A stretch of DNA of 30,014 nucleotides from a virus. The notes beneath the pieces were generated by a model. That model ran no database searches and was not told where the DNA came from. It was given only the letters and a program-made list of their open reading frames with translations. Shown one piece after another: positions 8,055 to 16,422 of the stretch; position 1 is the first letter of the stretch; every line of letters starts with the position of its first letter. The DNA is taken from positions 1 through 30,014 of the IMG/VR virus record IMGVR_UViG_3300020162_002633; one strand, 5' to 3'. A program made the translations under genes and the position numbers.

Positions 8055-8881
8055 TTGCGATTTAAATTAAATTTATATCCTTGTGGGGCATATACTCTAA
8101 TCCCATATCTTCTAGCAAAATCTCTAAATGCATCTGTGATTATATCATGTTCTCCTTTATATGAAAAATCAATCAAGTTAATTTCCAACTTATTAATATT
8201 AAGTGTTGGATAATTATGACTAATATGGAATTCAGGGATATCATAATAAGACATTAAATCTTTAAAATCTCTAACTAATCCATCTAACATCTCATTTTTT
8301 TCTTCTAAAGAAGGTTCTACTATACTTTTAATTAATTTAGCAGGAGATCCAGCATAAATACCTTTTGGTATAATTAATGATTTAGTTACTGTTGAATGTG
8401 ACCCAATTACAACATCATCACATATTTCAACTCCAGCCATAATAACTGTTTTCCATCCTACAATAACATTGTTTCCAATTTTAATTTCTTTAAATACTCT
8501 AGGATATCCTTCTAACACATTATACCAAAACCCATGAGTAATTAAATCAACATCATGAGATAACCCCACATCATTTCCTATCGTTACAGGAGCAGCTAAA
8601 TTAATATGTCCTGTATGACATACCATTCCTGATCCTATATTTAGGTTAGCATATGGAAAATTTGAGCTACCTCCACCAATAATCATACCTCTACTATCTG
8701 TAGGACCATTATAAAAATATTCTCCTAAGGTAACGTTTTCGGCATTAACAGTAAATCTATCACCTATAATACTATTATCACCAATTTCTAAACGACCACG
8801 AACTTTTATGTTAATATCTTTTCCAAACTTAACGTTATTTCCAATAATTAACTCACCCGCTTCAATATTTTTTATTTTCAT
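8051..8881 (-). CDS. Left-handed beta-helix acyltransferase
   Basis: The 276-aa protein shows repeated hexapeptides ([LIV]GxxxX), including ELIIGNNVKFG, LEIGDNSIIG, VTIGNDVGLS and IKIGNNVIVG. It ends the coil with the usual IPKGIYAGSPAKLIK. Histidines in LITHGFW and CHTGHINL are candidates for the catalytic base. Family members acetylate sugars with acetyl-CoA. An extra domain of about 80 residues follows the helix and has no recognised match. It is coupled by 4-nt overlaps to the SDR and PIG-L genes, suggesting tailoring of one amino sugar. Confidence 0.85.
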   Translation of the reverse strand: MKIKNIEAGELIIGNNVKFGKDINIKVRGRLEIGDNSIIGDRFTVNAENVTLGEYFYNGPTDSRGMIIGGGSSNFPYANLNIGSGMVCHTGHINLAAPVTIGNDVGLSHDVDLITHGFWYNVLEGYPRVFKEIKIGNNVIVGWKTVIMAGVEICDDVVIGSHSTVTKSLIIPKGIYAGSPAKLIKSIVEPSLEEKNEMLDGLVRDFKDLMSYYDIPEFHISHNYPTLNINKLEINLIDFSYKGEHDIITDAFRDFARRYGIRVYAPQGYKFNLNRK

Positions 8882-9525
8882 ATAATACCTCCACTTATAT
8901 TTAGATTTTGACCTGTAACATACCCTACTTCAATCAGATATTCAATAGTGTGATAGAGTTCTTCAATAGTCCCCCATCGTTTTGAGGGTATACTGTTTTT
9001 GATATTATCTCTAAACTCTTCAGGAATTTTATAAGTTAAACCACCATCAAAATACCCTAATTGAAGACTATTACAGTTAATGTTCTTTCCAGCGTTCTCA
9101 AGTGCAGTAGTTTTTGTTAAACTATCTACAAACCCTTTACAACCAGCATATATTCCTGTACTAATTACTGGGTGGTCTGCTAATACAGAGGATACTAGGA
9201 TAATTCTTCCATATTTTTGTTCTCTCATATATGGGAGACAAGAAGCTAAAATATTGATGGTTCCTTTTACATTGATATCAATCTGTTTATTAATTTCGTT
9301 ATAGTTATTTTGAGAATACTTATGTAAGAAAGAATCATAGTTGTAACCACTTAGATTAACAACGATATCAACTTTATTTGATTTAAAAAATTGATTTACT
9401 TGATTAAAATCTGTTACATCAACATCTTTTGATCTTAATTCTAATACGTTGTATTTTTCTTTAAGTTTAGGGAGAAGTTGACTTCCTAAGCCACCACCAG
9501 CTCCAAATAACACTACTGTTTTCAT
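8878..9525 (-). CDS. Short-chain dehydrogenase/reductase
   Basis: This NAD(P)-dependent SDR of 215 aa has a glycine-rich cofactor loop GAGGGLGS at residues 8-15, NLSG at 57-60 (the usual NNAG), and a serine in LVSSV (112-113). The catalytic pair is Y126-x3-K130 (YAGCK). The C-terminus VTGQNLNISGGI is the usual SDR ending. It resembles FabG-type classical SDRs but is slightly short. In the glycan operon it could oxidise or reduce a sugar nucleotide intermediate. Overlaps of 4 nt on both sides indicate coupled translation. Confidence 0.88.
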   Translation of the reverse strand: MKTVVLFGAGGGLGSQLLPKLKEKYNVLELRSKDVDVTDFNQVNQFFKSNKVDIVVNLSGYNYDSFLHKYSQNNYNEINKQIDINVKGTINILASCLPYMREQKYGRIILVSSVLADHPVISTGIYAGCKGFVDSLTKTTALENAGKNINCNSLQLGYFDGGLTYKIPEEFRDNIKNSIPSKRWGTIEELYHTIEYLIEVGYVTGQNLNISGGII

Positions 9526-10208
9526 TTTACTTCTACTTTACTTGACCAATTACTACTTTGTTTATTCATATGTTCTATATAATATTTTTCATCCTCAGGT
9601 AATGCCTCTGGATTGTAATAGAAAGGTGCATGTTTAACAACATATGGGTATCCAACTCTTAAAGTATCATTACTCCACGTTGGGATAGTTCCTGGGGAAT
9701 GAACTGAAAATGTAGTATCTAATGGATGGGGGTATAATTCAACATCTCCATCCACAATAGCATTAGTCCAATATGTTGATTCGTAACTATATACCCATTC
9801 ATTTAGTGGGTAACTACGATCAATATCATTAATTTCAATTGACATACCCACTTTAGATTTATTGTATTTCTTTGCATATCCAATTAAATGCTCTGCAAAA
9901 TCATCAGGAACCCCTTCAGATGGGATTATATCACTATCGTTAAATATGTACCAATTTGATACAATCTCTACAAACTTTGGGTGATTCATTAAAACTAAAT
10001 CACGAAAAGCATGACAAGAATTTTCTGTTAAATTATTATAAAATACATCAATATCAGATGTTTTGTACCATTCTAATAATGGTTCGTATGTTGATTGATT
10101 ATCTATAATTGTTATATTATTATATCCTCTTTGTTTTAATGCATTCACTTGATCCATTAATGGATATAATCTATCTCTATTTAAAATTACTATTGGTATA
10201 TTTTTCAT
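9522..10208 (-). CDS. GT-A fold glycosyltransferase-like protein
   Basis: This 228-aa protein starts MKNIPIVILNRDRLYPL, with ITIIDNQSTYEP after it and WYIFNDSDIIP near residue 92. These correspond to the first strand, the donor loop and the DxD motif (DSD) of GT-A enzymes. It is shorter than canonical GT2 proteins. ELYPHPLDTTFSVHSPG could form the acceptor site. Overlaps of 4 nt join it to the SDR and to another GT2 gene. Sugar specificity unknown. Confidence 0.75.
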   Translation of the reverse strand: MKNIPIVILNRDRLYPLMDQVNALKQRGYNNITIIDNQSTYEPLLEWYKTSDIDVFYNNLTENSCHAFRDLVLMNHPKFVEIVSNWYIFNDSDIIPSEGVPDDFAEHLIGYAKKYNKSKVGMSIEINDIDRSYPLNEWVYSYESTYWTNAIVDGDVELYPHPLDTTFSVHSPGTIPTWSNDTLRVGYPYVVKHAPFYYNPEALPEDEKYYIEHMNKQSSNWSSKVEVK

Positions 10209-11062
10209 TGGTACATTTTTATCATTCCATACTCATCAAATATAGGCATATCTCCCCATTTTTCCAACCATTTTTTAATATTTTCAGTTTCTGCTTTTCT
10301 TTGGCGTTCTGAGGATTTCCCATTATTTTCTTCTAATCTATGACTACCTCTAGCTCCAAAATGCCATACTAAAGAAGAGGTAGAAAGAATAAATCTTACT
10401 TTATGTTGGAGCATTCGTAAAAATAAATCCATATCATCCCAACTAGTTGGAGCAAAACGAGGATCATTACCTCCTACTTCATCCCAAACCGATTTTCTTA
10501 TTAAACCAGATACACCTTCACCTTTTGGGATTTCAATATCTTTATTCATTTTAATAAAATCTTCAGCCCAATTATCAAAATAATCAGAATCAAAATCATG
10601 AAAATACGCCCCAAACGCATCTAAGGGAACTATAATTGTTCCTAGTCTATGTGATGGGTTATTAAACATATTTGGTTCTACACGATGTGGGTTTATCCAT
10701 AACTTTTCTTCAGGATATTTTTTATATATGTCAAGTAGAGATTTATCCCAATTCTTAGTTACATAAAAATCTGAATGGAGGAACATTATATATTCTGTTT
10801 CAACGTGATCAGCACATATATTCATTCCACCACCAATACCTCTAACCTGGGTGTTTTCAGGTTCAATGAGTAGAGTTAGATTATATTTGTCTTTGTTTTC
10901 AGATAACCACTCATTAGTACCATCAGTACAATTTTCAGCATGTATTATAAATGGAGCATCTTTAAAATAACTGTTTTTTCTAACAGATTCAACTGCTAAT
11001 TTAAGATATGGAAGATTATTCCAAGTAGAAATGCAAAACGTTAGTGGACTAGAGTGTATCAT
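10205..11062 (-). CDS. Family 2 glycosyltransferase
   Basis: From the ATG at 11062 this is a 285-aa GT2 protein. It has LTFCISTWNNLPYL at the N-terminus, IIHAENCTDGTNEWL in the donor loop, the DxD-equivalent HSDFYV, and a GG.DPRFAPTSWDDMDLFLR acceptor motif. These strongly match the GT2 family. A longer frame exists from 11116 but would overlap the upstream gene by 68 nt. The chosen start gives a 14-nt overlap and begins right before the first conserved strand. Confidence 0.87.
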   Translation of the reverse strand: MIHSSPLTFCISTWNNLPYLKLAVESVRKNSYFKDAPFIIHAENCTDGTNEWLSENKDKYNLTLLIEPENTQVRGIGGGMNICADHVETEYIMFLHSDFYVTKNWDKSLLDIYKKYPEEKLWINPHRVEPNMFNNPSHRLGTIIVPLDAFGAYFHDFDSDYFDNWAEDFIKMNKDIEIPKGEGVSGLIRKSVWDEVGGNDPRFAPTSWDDMDLFLRMLQHKVRFILSTSSLVWHFGARGSHRLEENNGKSSERQRKAETENIKKWLEKWGDMPIFDEYGMIKMYQ

Positions 11063-11672
11063 AATAACTGTTTTGTTTTTCTTGTTTCTCAATTGATTTT
11101 GGGTGGTATAGAGCAAAATATTCTACATCAGGCATAGCTGTATAGTGTTTGAAACCATCTAAACGCTCATGTACTTTGTTTACCCATTTAATTTCCGGTT
11201 TATTTTTCCAAATACGCCATTGCATATCAGGCCAATTAACCCATCCTTCATCGTTTACTCTCCATCCCCATTTTGCAATATGTTCAGGAGTTAAACCCTC
11301 AACTGTGTTTACTCTAGGAACTAGATACACCTCAACTTCAGGATTTTCCTCTAAAATTTCAGGAAGCACTATTATTAAGTTTTCATTAGGGATTTCATCA
11401 GCATCGATTTGAAAGATGTAATCGCCATTACACAGACTGGATAGTTTATTTTTCCAGTCTGCGAAATGTTTCTCGAATTTTCCTTTATGCCACGCAAATT
11501 CTCCATTTGTTGAGTGCGAGCGTAGGAAGGCTTCGATTTCATGGTCACCATTTGCTTCATCATATAGGATCACAATATTGTCTTGTATACGTTTGTGTTG
11601 AAGCAAAAAGTGCACTAAACGTTGAATTTCTTTAAATTCATTACAGACTGTGATGGCATAACTTATTTTCAT
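11049..11672 (-). CDS. Family 2 glycosyltransferase (SunS-like)
   Basis: The 207-aa protein begins MKISYAITVCNEFKEI, a strong GT2 start. QIDADEIP (about residues 89-96) is the DxD metal site. The tail ...WVNKVHERLDGF plus YFALYHPKSIEKQE matches SunS/TIGR-type GT2 proteins, where a histidine near the end lies by the active site. Five bases separate it from the upstream 154-aa gene. It has no membrane segment. The donor is unknown. Confidence 0.85.
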   Translation of the reverse strand: MKISYAITVCNEFKEIQRLVHFLLQHKRIQDNIVILYDEANGDHEIEAFLRSHSTNGEFAWHKGKFEKHFADWKNKLSSLCNGDYIFQIDADEIPNENLIIVLPEILEENPEVEVYLVPRVNTVEGLTPEHIAKWGWRVNDEGWVNWPDMQWRIWKNKPEIKWVNKVHERLDGFKHYTAMPDVEYFALYHPKSIEKQEKQNSYYDTL

Positions 11673-11677
11673 ATATC

Positions 11678-12142
11678 TTATTCAGGTAATACTCCAATAT
11701 ATGAAAGAGCATCCATATAATCACGCTCTTCAAACGTTTTCATATTTTTCATATCCATTCTATATTTCATGAATTCACCTGGTTTACCTGGAATTGGGTG
11801 TTTTTTCTGGTCTTTTTTAGGGATTTCGATTGCTCTTACCGCAGCCCATCTCCAATTTGAAGCATCTGTACCATTTGCAAATACCATACCTTGTTCTTGG
11901 TTATTGATTGTATTTGGTAACCAAATCAATCCAGTTTCAGGATCTTTCCAAGCTAAATCTTTATACAACTCAGGTAATGTTTCCATTTGTTGCATATAAA
12001 ATTCATGATCTTCAGTCATGAATGAATTTGTCCAAAATCCACAAGATATACTCATGTAATTGTAAATTTCAGGGGCAACTTGTACTTTATAGCACAAGTC
12101 ACCTCCAGATTTAGGGCAATTTATAATTTCTTCGTGTTGCAT
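11678..12142 (-). CDS. Unknown 154-aa protein, possible zinc ribbon
   Basis: Cysteines C9, C17 and C34, in the context CPKSGGDLCYK...SISCGFW, look like a partly degenerate zinc ribbon. The rest has conserved-looking aromatic segments (LPELYKDLAWKDPETGLIWLPN, and WRWAAVRAIEIP) and ends MDALSYIGVLPE. I do not recognise a named family. It starts at the last base of the GT4 gene's stop and is followed by a GT2 gene. It belongs to the operon but may be a phage housekeeping protein, not a glycan enzyme. Confidence 0.6.
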   Translation of the reverse strand: MQHEEIINCPKSGGDLCYKVQVAPEIYNYMSISCGFWTNSFMTEDHEFYMQQMETLPELYKDLAWKDPETGLIWLPNTINNQEQGMVFANGTDASNWRWAAVRAIEIPKKDQKKHPIPGKPGEFMKYRMDMKNMKTFEERDYMDALSYIGVLPE

Positions 12143-13431
12143 TAATCTATTTTTTTAAGTTTAGGTAATTCAATTTTTTTCAACTTAGGTAACTGTAATT
12201 GTACCTGTTTTGGAAATTCAGGGATTCTGTTTGTAAATACCTCATCTAATTTATTTTTCATAGCATCGAATGAGAATTTTGTTCTACTTTGGAAACCTTG
12301 TCGTTTAGCATTCTCAGCATATCCTTTATAGTTCTCAAATACATCTTTCAAATGATAACCAGCTTGTCCATAATCAACATTAAACCATTCCGCTTCCGCT
12401 AACAACATATTATTTGCTGCGGACGGGTGTACTTTATTCATTGTACCTGGTAAAAGTGTAGTGAATTCTGGGTTTAGGTAATCTGTATGTCCACTCCAAT
12501 TTGTAGTAATGATTGGTTTATTTGTTAATGAGAACTCAAGTAATGGTCGACCAAATCCTTCTCCTTTGGTTAAATTAACCATTGCTTTAACTTTTGAATG
12601 ATTATAAATTTCATTCATCTCATTATCAGTAAATTCACCATGTAACAAATATATATTTGGTAGATTAGTTGATTTAACTGTATCTTTGATTGTTCTAATA
12701 CGTTTAATCAATTCATCTCTATCCATGTAAGAAGAACCTACGGTTGAAGTTTTTAAGATAAGTGCAGGTTTCTTTGATTTGTTTTTAAATGTTTCATAAA
12801 ACGCTTTTACTAACAAACCTACATTTTTTCTATCCTCACCTAAATGCCCTTGCATCCAATGACCTACAAACAAATAAGCAAAATCTTCTTTTATATTAGA
12901 TAAATCAAATGTTGACTTAATAGGTTTATATACCTCTGTGTTAGCACCTTCAAATATTACCTCACTATCACCTTTCCATTCAACATATCCTACTACTTGA
13001 TTGGATTGTTGATCACGTTTCTCAAATTTACTTTCTTTAAGTATTTTAATAGTATGTTCAGATGAACCTAAAATTAAATTCATTCGATTACAACCTTCAA
13101 TCCATTCCGCAGGTGCAATTGTTGTTTCAATTCCTGCGGTACATCCAATATTGAATTTTCCTACTGGTTGGAATTCATTTGGAACTGTAATTTGCATCCA
13201 AATTTCGGGTTGTGATGGTAATTGAGGGGAAACTAATAAATGATTCATTAAAAATTCCCATTCAGGATTATTTTCAATAAAACTCATTGGAGTACTTCCC
13301 CATCGTTGAGGTAAAACTTTTACATCATATTTATCTAATTCAATAATCGCTTTAACGATATCGCGAGAACGTGCTCCATAACCTGAATAGGTATCAATGG
13401 GGCAACTTATTACAAATACTGGTTTACTCAT
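12142..13431 (-). CDS. GT-B glycosyltransferase, GT4-like
   Basis: This 429-aa protein has the two-Rossmann GT-B layout. An N-terminal glycine-rich acceptor loop (DTYSGYGARSRD, residues 13-24) is followed later by donor-binding elements, including the E-x7-E motif at E291-E299 (KGEGFGRPLLEF). The C-terminus carries an unusual duplicated heptad LPKLKKIE/LPKLKKID, a basic tail of unknown role. It starts 3 nt after the upstream GT4 gene. It would transfer a hexose from a nucleotide sugar with retention, as known for GT4. The sugar is unknown. Confidence 0.85.
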   Translation of the reverse strand: MSKPVFVISCPIDTYSGYGARSRDIVKAIIELDKYDVKVLPQRWGSTPMSFIENNPEWEFLMNHLLVSPQLPSQPEIWMQITVPNEFQPVGKFNIGCTAGIETTIAPAEWIEGCNRMNLILGSSEHTIKILKESKFEKRDQQSNQVVGYVEWKGDSEVIFEGANTEVYKPIKSTFDLSNIKEDFAYLFVGHWMQGHLGEDRKNVGLLVKAFYETFKNKSKKPALILKTSTVGSSYMDRDELIKRIRTIKDTVKSTNLPNIYLLHGEFTDNEMNEIYNHSKVKAMVNLTKGEGFGRPLLEFSLTNKPIITTNWSGHTDYLNPEFTTLLPGTMNKVHPSAANNMLLAEAEWFNVDYGQAGYHLKDVFENYKGYAENAKRQGFQSRTKFSFDAMKNKLDEVFTNRIPEFPKQVQLQLPKLKKIELPKLKKID

Positions 13432-13434
13432 AAC

Positions 13435-14874
13435 TTAATATACAAATTTGTGATTAATTGTAGGTTCTTTAACGTCATTAACGTTGATTAATTCATATTT
13501 CTCTCGCGGAGCCCACGTGTTAAATAATTGATCTATCGCCATAATTGCTTTAGCTCCCATATCTTCACCCGTAAATCCTACATCATTGATAGCCCAATGT
13601 CTACCTGTTTTACCTAATTCTTTACGTTCTGTTCTATCTAAAGCATATACTTTACCAATTTGAACAGCTGCATCTTCTGCGTTACATCTATCATCCCAAA
13701 TATATGGTGTTTTAGGTGAACCTTGAATTGATCGGTTAGTTGGAAATACTGGGAATGCCCAACAACCATGATTTTTATATTTTCCTGTATGGTTTGAAGG
13801 GATTTCTGGTGTTGGTGTATACCAATTTCCAAATTCATCTTCAAATCCCATTTGATCTTGCATACCACCTGTTACGTTAGCAATAATAACAGTTCCAGCT
13901 AAAATGGCTTCTGTCAATGATAGACCCCAACCTTCGTTTGATGTCAATAAGATTTGAGCATCGGCAATGTTGTATAATTGATTTAATTGTTTAGTATCCA
14001 ATTTGTTTTGAGAGAAATAAATTGCTTCAGGGTAATCATTAAATAAAATTTTACGTACCGCATCTAAATCTGTTCCATGATCACTCACTATCTCGGTATG
14101 CATAAGCATAGCACATTTAGCTGCTTTTTCTTTTGGTAATGTATCCAAAAATAATTTGAAAGCAAGCATTGTGTCAGGAATTTGTTTACGTCTGATGTTT
14201 CTTGAATTAAAGAATACAACGAAGTCTTTTTCTTTACCTCCAAACATTTGAGATTTTACTTGTTCAAGTTCTTTTAACTCATCTTCTTTCTCAATTGGAT
14301 AATACATTTCATGATTTAAACCATGAGGAACATATTCAATTACTTTTTTACCTCGTTTCTCATCCAATACCAATTCGTTAATCAATTGGGTTTGTTTAGA
14401 GATAGCTAATAATGCATCACATGATTCATAAAATGCTTTATTGTATAATGGAGCAGGATAATCATCCCAAATATTCAAATAAATGATGGGCATTGTTTTT
14501 CTGATCTCGTTTTCAATCATGAATAACCACTCAAAATATCTTGGATCTGTAATCAACATGATTGCATCCGGCTTCTCGATTTTAATCAATTGTCTGATTA
14601 AATCAGCATCACCATATCCATCCACTGGGTATAAAAATACAGAAGTATCTGTTAAACCTGTATTATTGTTTGTATCTCCACTTAAATCAAAGCGTTTACC
14701 TTTTTCTGGGTGATTTATTGCTCCGGCAATGTTTACCCAATTGAAATGTTGGGCTGTATTTAAAACTAATTCACGTGCTACTGTAGCTACACCTGAGTGT
14801 ACTCTAATGTCATCACAAATCAGCATGATTTTTTTCCGCTCGTTTGGAGGGAGTTGTTTAAAACTTGAATTCAT
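13435..14874 (-). CDS. GT-B glycosyltransferase, GT4-like; first gene of glycan operon
   Basis: This 479-aa GT-B enzyme has an acceptor loop at DIRVHSGVATVARELV (22-37), an RNIRRKQI motif at the second-domain start (225-232), and the E-x7-E donor motif at E314-E322 (NEGWGLSLTE). These are hallmarks of retaining GT4 family enzymes. It is the first gene of a 15-gene run in which nearly all neighbours overlap or are within 5 nt. Its leader holds ATTTAATAAAAACAAAATAGTTATATG, AT-rich with no Shine-Dalgarno. Substrate unknown. Confidence 0.86.
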   Translation of the reverse strand: MNSSFKQLPPNERKKIMLICDDIRVHSGVATVARELVLNTAQHFNWVNIAGAINHPEKGKRFDLSGDTNNNTGLTDTSVFLYPVDGYGDADLIRQLIKIEKPDAIMLITDPRYFEWLFMIENEIRKTMPIIYLNIWDDYPAPLYNKAFYESCDALLAISKQTQLINELVLDEKRGKKVIEYVPHGLNHEMYYPIEKEDELKELEQVKSQMFGGKEKDFVVFFNSRNIRRKQIPDTMLAFKLFLDTLPKEKAAKCAMLMHTEIVSDHGTDLDAVRKILFNDYPEAIYFSQNKLDTKQLNQLYNIADAQILLTSNEGWGLSLTEAILAGTVIIANVTGGMQDQMGFEDEFGNWYTPTPEIPSNHTGKYKNHGCWAFPVFPTNRSIQGSPKTPYIWDDRCNAEDAAVQIGKVYALDRTERKELGKTGRHWAINDVGFTGEDMGAKAIMAIDQLFNTWAPREKYELINVNDVKEPTINHKFVY

Positions 14875-14906
14875 ATAACTATTTTGTTTTTATTAAATGT
14901 AAGAAA

Positions 14907-15104
14907 TTAATCTTCGGTTTCCAAACTTAAGTCACTGTGGTTATGGACTTGTTTTCTAAAGTCTTCGTTTGTTAAATAAAGGTGAACTGCGCGTTCAGAT
15001 AATTTTTGGAAGCTAAATTTACGTTTTATGCATTCCACTTTAAACTGCTCAAATAGATCTTTGTCTAATTTGACAGATGTTAATTGTTGATTTTTTTCAC
15101 TCAT
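14907..15104 (-). CDS. Ribbon-helix-helix-like DNA-binding protein
   Basis: The 65-aa protein has the Arc/MetJ layout. A short strand (LTSVKLDKDLF, about 8-18) is followed by two helices (FEQFKVECIKRK and FQKLSERAVHLYL). Such proteins form dimers whose strands enter the major groove and act as repressors. It lies directly upstream of the glycan operon in transcription order, so it is a candidate regulator of it. Fold assignment is by pattern only. Confidence 0.65.
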   Translation of the reverse strand: MSEKNQQLTSVKLDKDLFEQFKVECIKRKFSFQKLSERAVHLYLTNEDFRKQVHNHSDLSLETED

Positions 15105-15120
15105 ATTTTTTAAATTAATG

Positions 15121-15134
15121 TTATATATAAATAT
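15121..15134 (-). promoter_or_regulatory. Variant of the 14-bp promoter element
   Basis: The minus strand reads ATATTTATATATAA, close to the ATATTTATAATAAA form of the repeated element, 16 nt upstream of the ribbon-helix-helix start. The core TATAATA is altered and the spacing is longer than in the six good copies, so this is tentative. Confidence 0.35.
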
Positions 15135-15143
15135 ATGGAGATC

Positions 15144-16079
15144 TTAAAAAGTCGCAGAACATAGGTGGGTTTTGTGAAAAGGGCACCATTTACACTTATC
15201 ACTTGGTGTAGGTTGGTGGTCAAAGTCTTTGAAACCATTTCGATCAAATGCTTTTTCTACAAACTCTTCAATTGATTTAGATACTTTATTCAATTTCACT
15301 TTACCAGATGCTGGTTTGTATAATTGTACACGTTTGATTACAAAGTCCTCGTTTTCATATAGTTTACGTTTCACAATTAGAAATTCTATGTCTATATTCT
15401 CTATTGGGTGATTATATATTTCAGAGAAATATTTTTTATAGAGAACAAGTTGGAATTGTTTTTGTTCATCTGATTTTTCTCTTTTACCCCAACCTGATTT
15501 GCTAGTTTTAATATCTATAATCTTGATTGTATTGGTTGGTTCATGATACATTACTACATCAAGATAACCTTGAAACAATACATTATATAATTTAGGGTGA
15601 GGGTGTAAAGATAGGGGTAACTCAACTCCCACTAAATGCCAACCGCGTTTAGAAAAGTACTTACCCCTATCTTTAGCCAACTCCCTAATGATAGATACTC
15701 CATCATCATAAAAATCCCTTAACTCATCTGGAGTTAGGAAATGTTTGTTATTGTTTGCTTTGTATTGTTTTTTATATTCCTCACGTAATGCATCTTGGAG
15801 CATTTCTGAAGTGTTTAAGCGATCTGCTTCGGCTCCACTTTTCTCATATAGTGTAGTTAAATATGCTTGAACTACCTCGTGTAATGCGGTTCCAAAAACA
15901 GTATGAATAGATGAGGTAAATTGTTTATGTCCTTCTCTATATTGTAATGACCATTTTTTAGGGCACTCATTGAACATAGATAACTGTGAATATGACACAA
16001 GTTTTTGAGATGTAAAATCAATTTTGGGTAATTGTTTACTTTTTATCTCTTTTATCAGGGAAGGTAACTTCTTTTTCAT
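15144..16079 (-). CDS. PD-(D/E)XK nuclease, Cas4/AddB-like with Fe-S cluster
   Basis: This 311-aa nuclease has SYSQLSMFNECPKKW at the start (C39), a histidine motif FGTALHE (H67), GYLDVV (D174), IIDIKTS (D189, K191) and the QxxLY motif (QFQLVLY). It ends with C296-x2-C299-x7-C307. One early plus three late cysteines is the known arrangement that holds a 4Fe-4S cluster in AddB, Cas4 and related exonucleases. All catalytic residues appear present. It follows a terminator and lies next to replication genes, so a role in recombination, end processing or degrading host DNA is likely. No CRISPR genes are nearby. Confidence 0.87.
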   Translation of the reverse strand: MKKKLPSLIKEIKSKQLPKIDFTSQKLVSYSQLSMFNECPKKWSLQYREGHKQFTSSIHTVFGTALHEVVQAYLTTLYEKSGAEADRLNTSEMLQDALREEYKKQYKANNNKHFLTPDELRDFYDDGVSIIRELAKDRGKYFSKRGWHLVGVELPLSLHPHPKLYNVLFQGYLDVVMYHEPTNTIKIIDIKTSKSGWGKREKSDEQKQFQLVLYKKYFSEIYNHPIENIDIEFLIVKRKLYENEDFVIKRVQLYKPASGKVKLNKVSKSIEEFVEKAFDRNGFKDFDHQPTPSDKCKWCPFHKTHLCSATF

Positions 16080-16115
16080 TAACTAAATTTACAAAACTTT
16101 TTTTAAATTTCCAAG

Positions 16116-16150
16116 GAAAAAAGAAACCTCCACGATAGCGACGTTGGAGG
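16116..16150 (-). terminator. Rho-independent terminator after the 198/78-aa cassette
   Basis: Read on the minus strand, CCTCCA pairs with TGGAGG (plus CG/CG beyond a bulged A) and is followed by TTTCTTTTTT. It lies 35 nt after the stop of the 78-aa gene and 37 nt before the nuclease ATG. Confidence 0.75.
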
Positions 16151-16155
16151 CTTCG

Positions 16156-16175
16156 CCGTTACAGTTTTGTAACGG
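16156..16175 (-). other. Perfect 8-bp hairpin next to terminator
   Basis: CCGTTACA and TGTAACGG form a perfect inverted repeat around a 4-nt loop, just 5' of the terminator on the minus strand. It has no U-tract of its own. It may protect the 3' end of the transcript or bind a protein. Confidence 0.6.
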
Positions 16176-16184
16176 TCCTAAATA

Positions 16185-16421
16185 TTATTTGATGATACCA
16201 GCTCTTACTTGCCAGATTCTCATTTCATCAATGTTTTCTTGAGGTCCAATGATATGACTATAATCATCCATTGTTAATACTTTATCTGCTACTGATAAGG
16301 TAATAATGTTTTCTGCTACATCATGTAAATCCATATCTGTTTGAGCATCTTCTCTAGCATATTCGAGTAAACGAATAAACAATGGAACATCTAATTTAAT
16401 TATATCTCTTGGGTTATCCAT
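16185..16421 (-). CDS. Unknown 78-aa protein, second gene of a tagged cassette
   Basis: A soluble, probably helical protein (VPLFIRLLEYAREDA, then DLHDVAENIITLS). The C-terminus WQVRAGIIK (residues 70-78) resembles the RMQxLAGIIT tag of neighbouring proteins in a weakened form. Its ATG follows the stop of the 198-aa tagged gene by one base, and a terminator follows it. Expression with that gene is therefore clear from layout. Family not recognised; a virion role is inference. Confidence 0.65.
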   Translation of the reverse strand: MDNPRDIIKLDVPLFIRLLEYAREDAQTDMDLHDVAENIITLSVADKVLTMDDYSHIIGPQENIDEMRIWQVRAGIIK

Positions 16422-16422
16422 C

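Noticed and set aside
4100-9300. Glycan operon as a sign of a bacterial chromosome, not a phage
   Set aside because: It is continuous in strand and spacing with T4-type replication genes and homing endonucleases, which bacteria do not carry in this arrangement.
15144-16079. Cas4-like nuclease as part of a CRISPR system
   Set aside because: No repeats with regular spacing and no other cas genes are visible; the Fe-S PD-(D/E)XK fold is common in phages alone.
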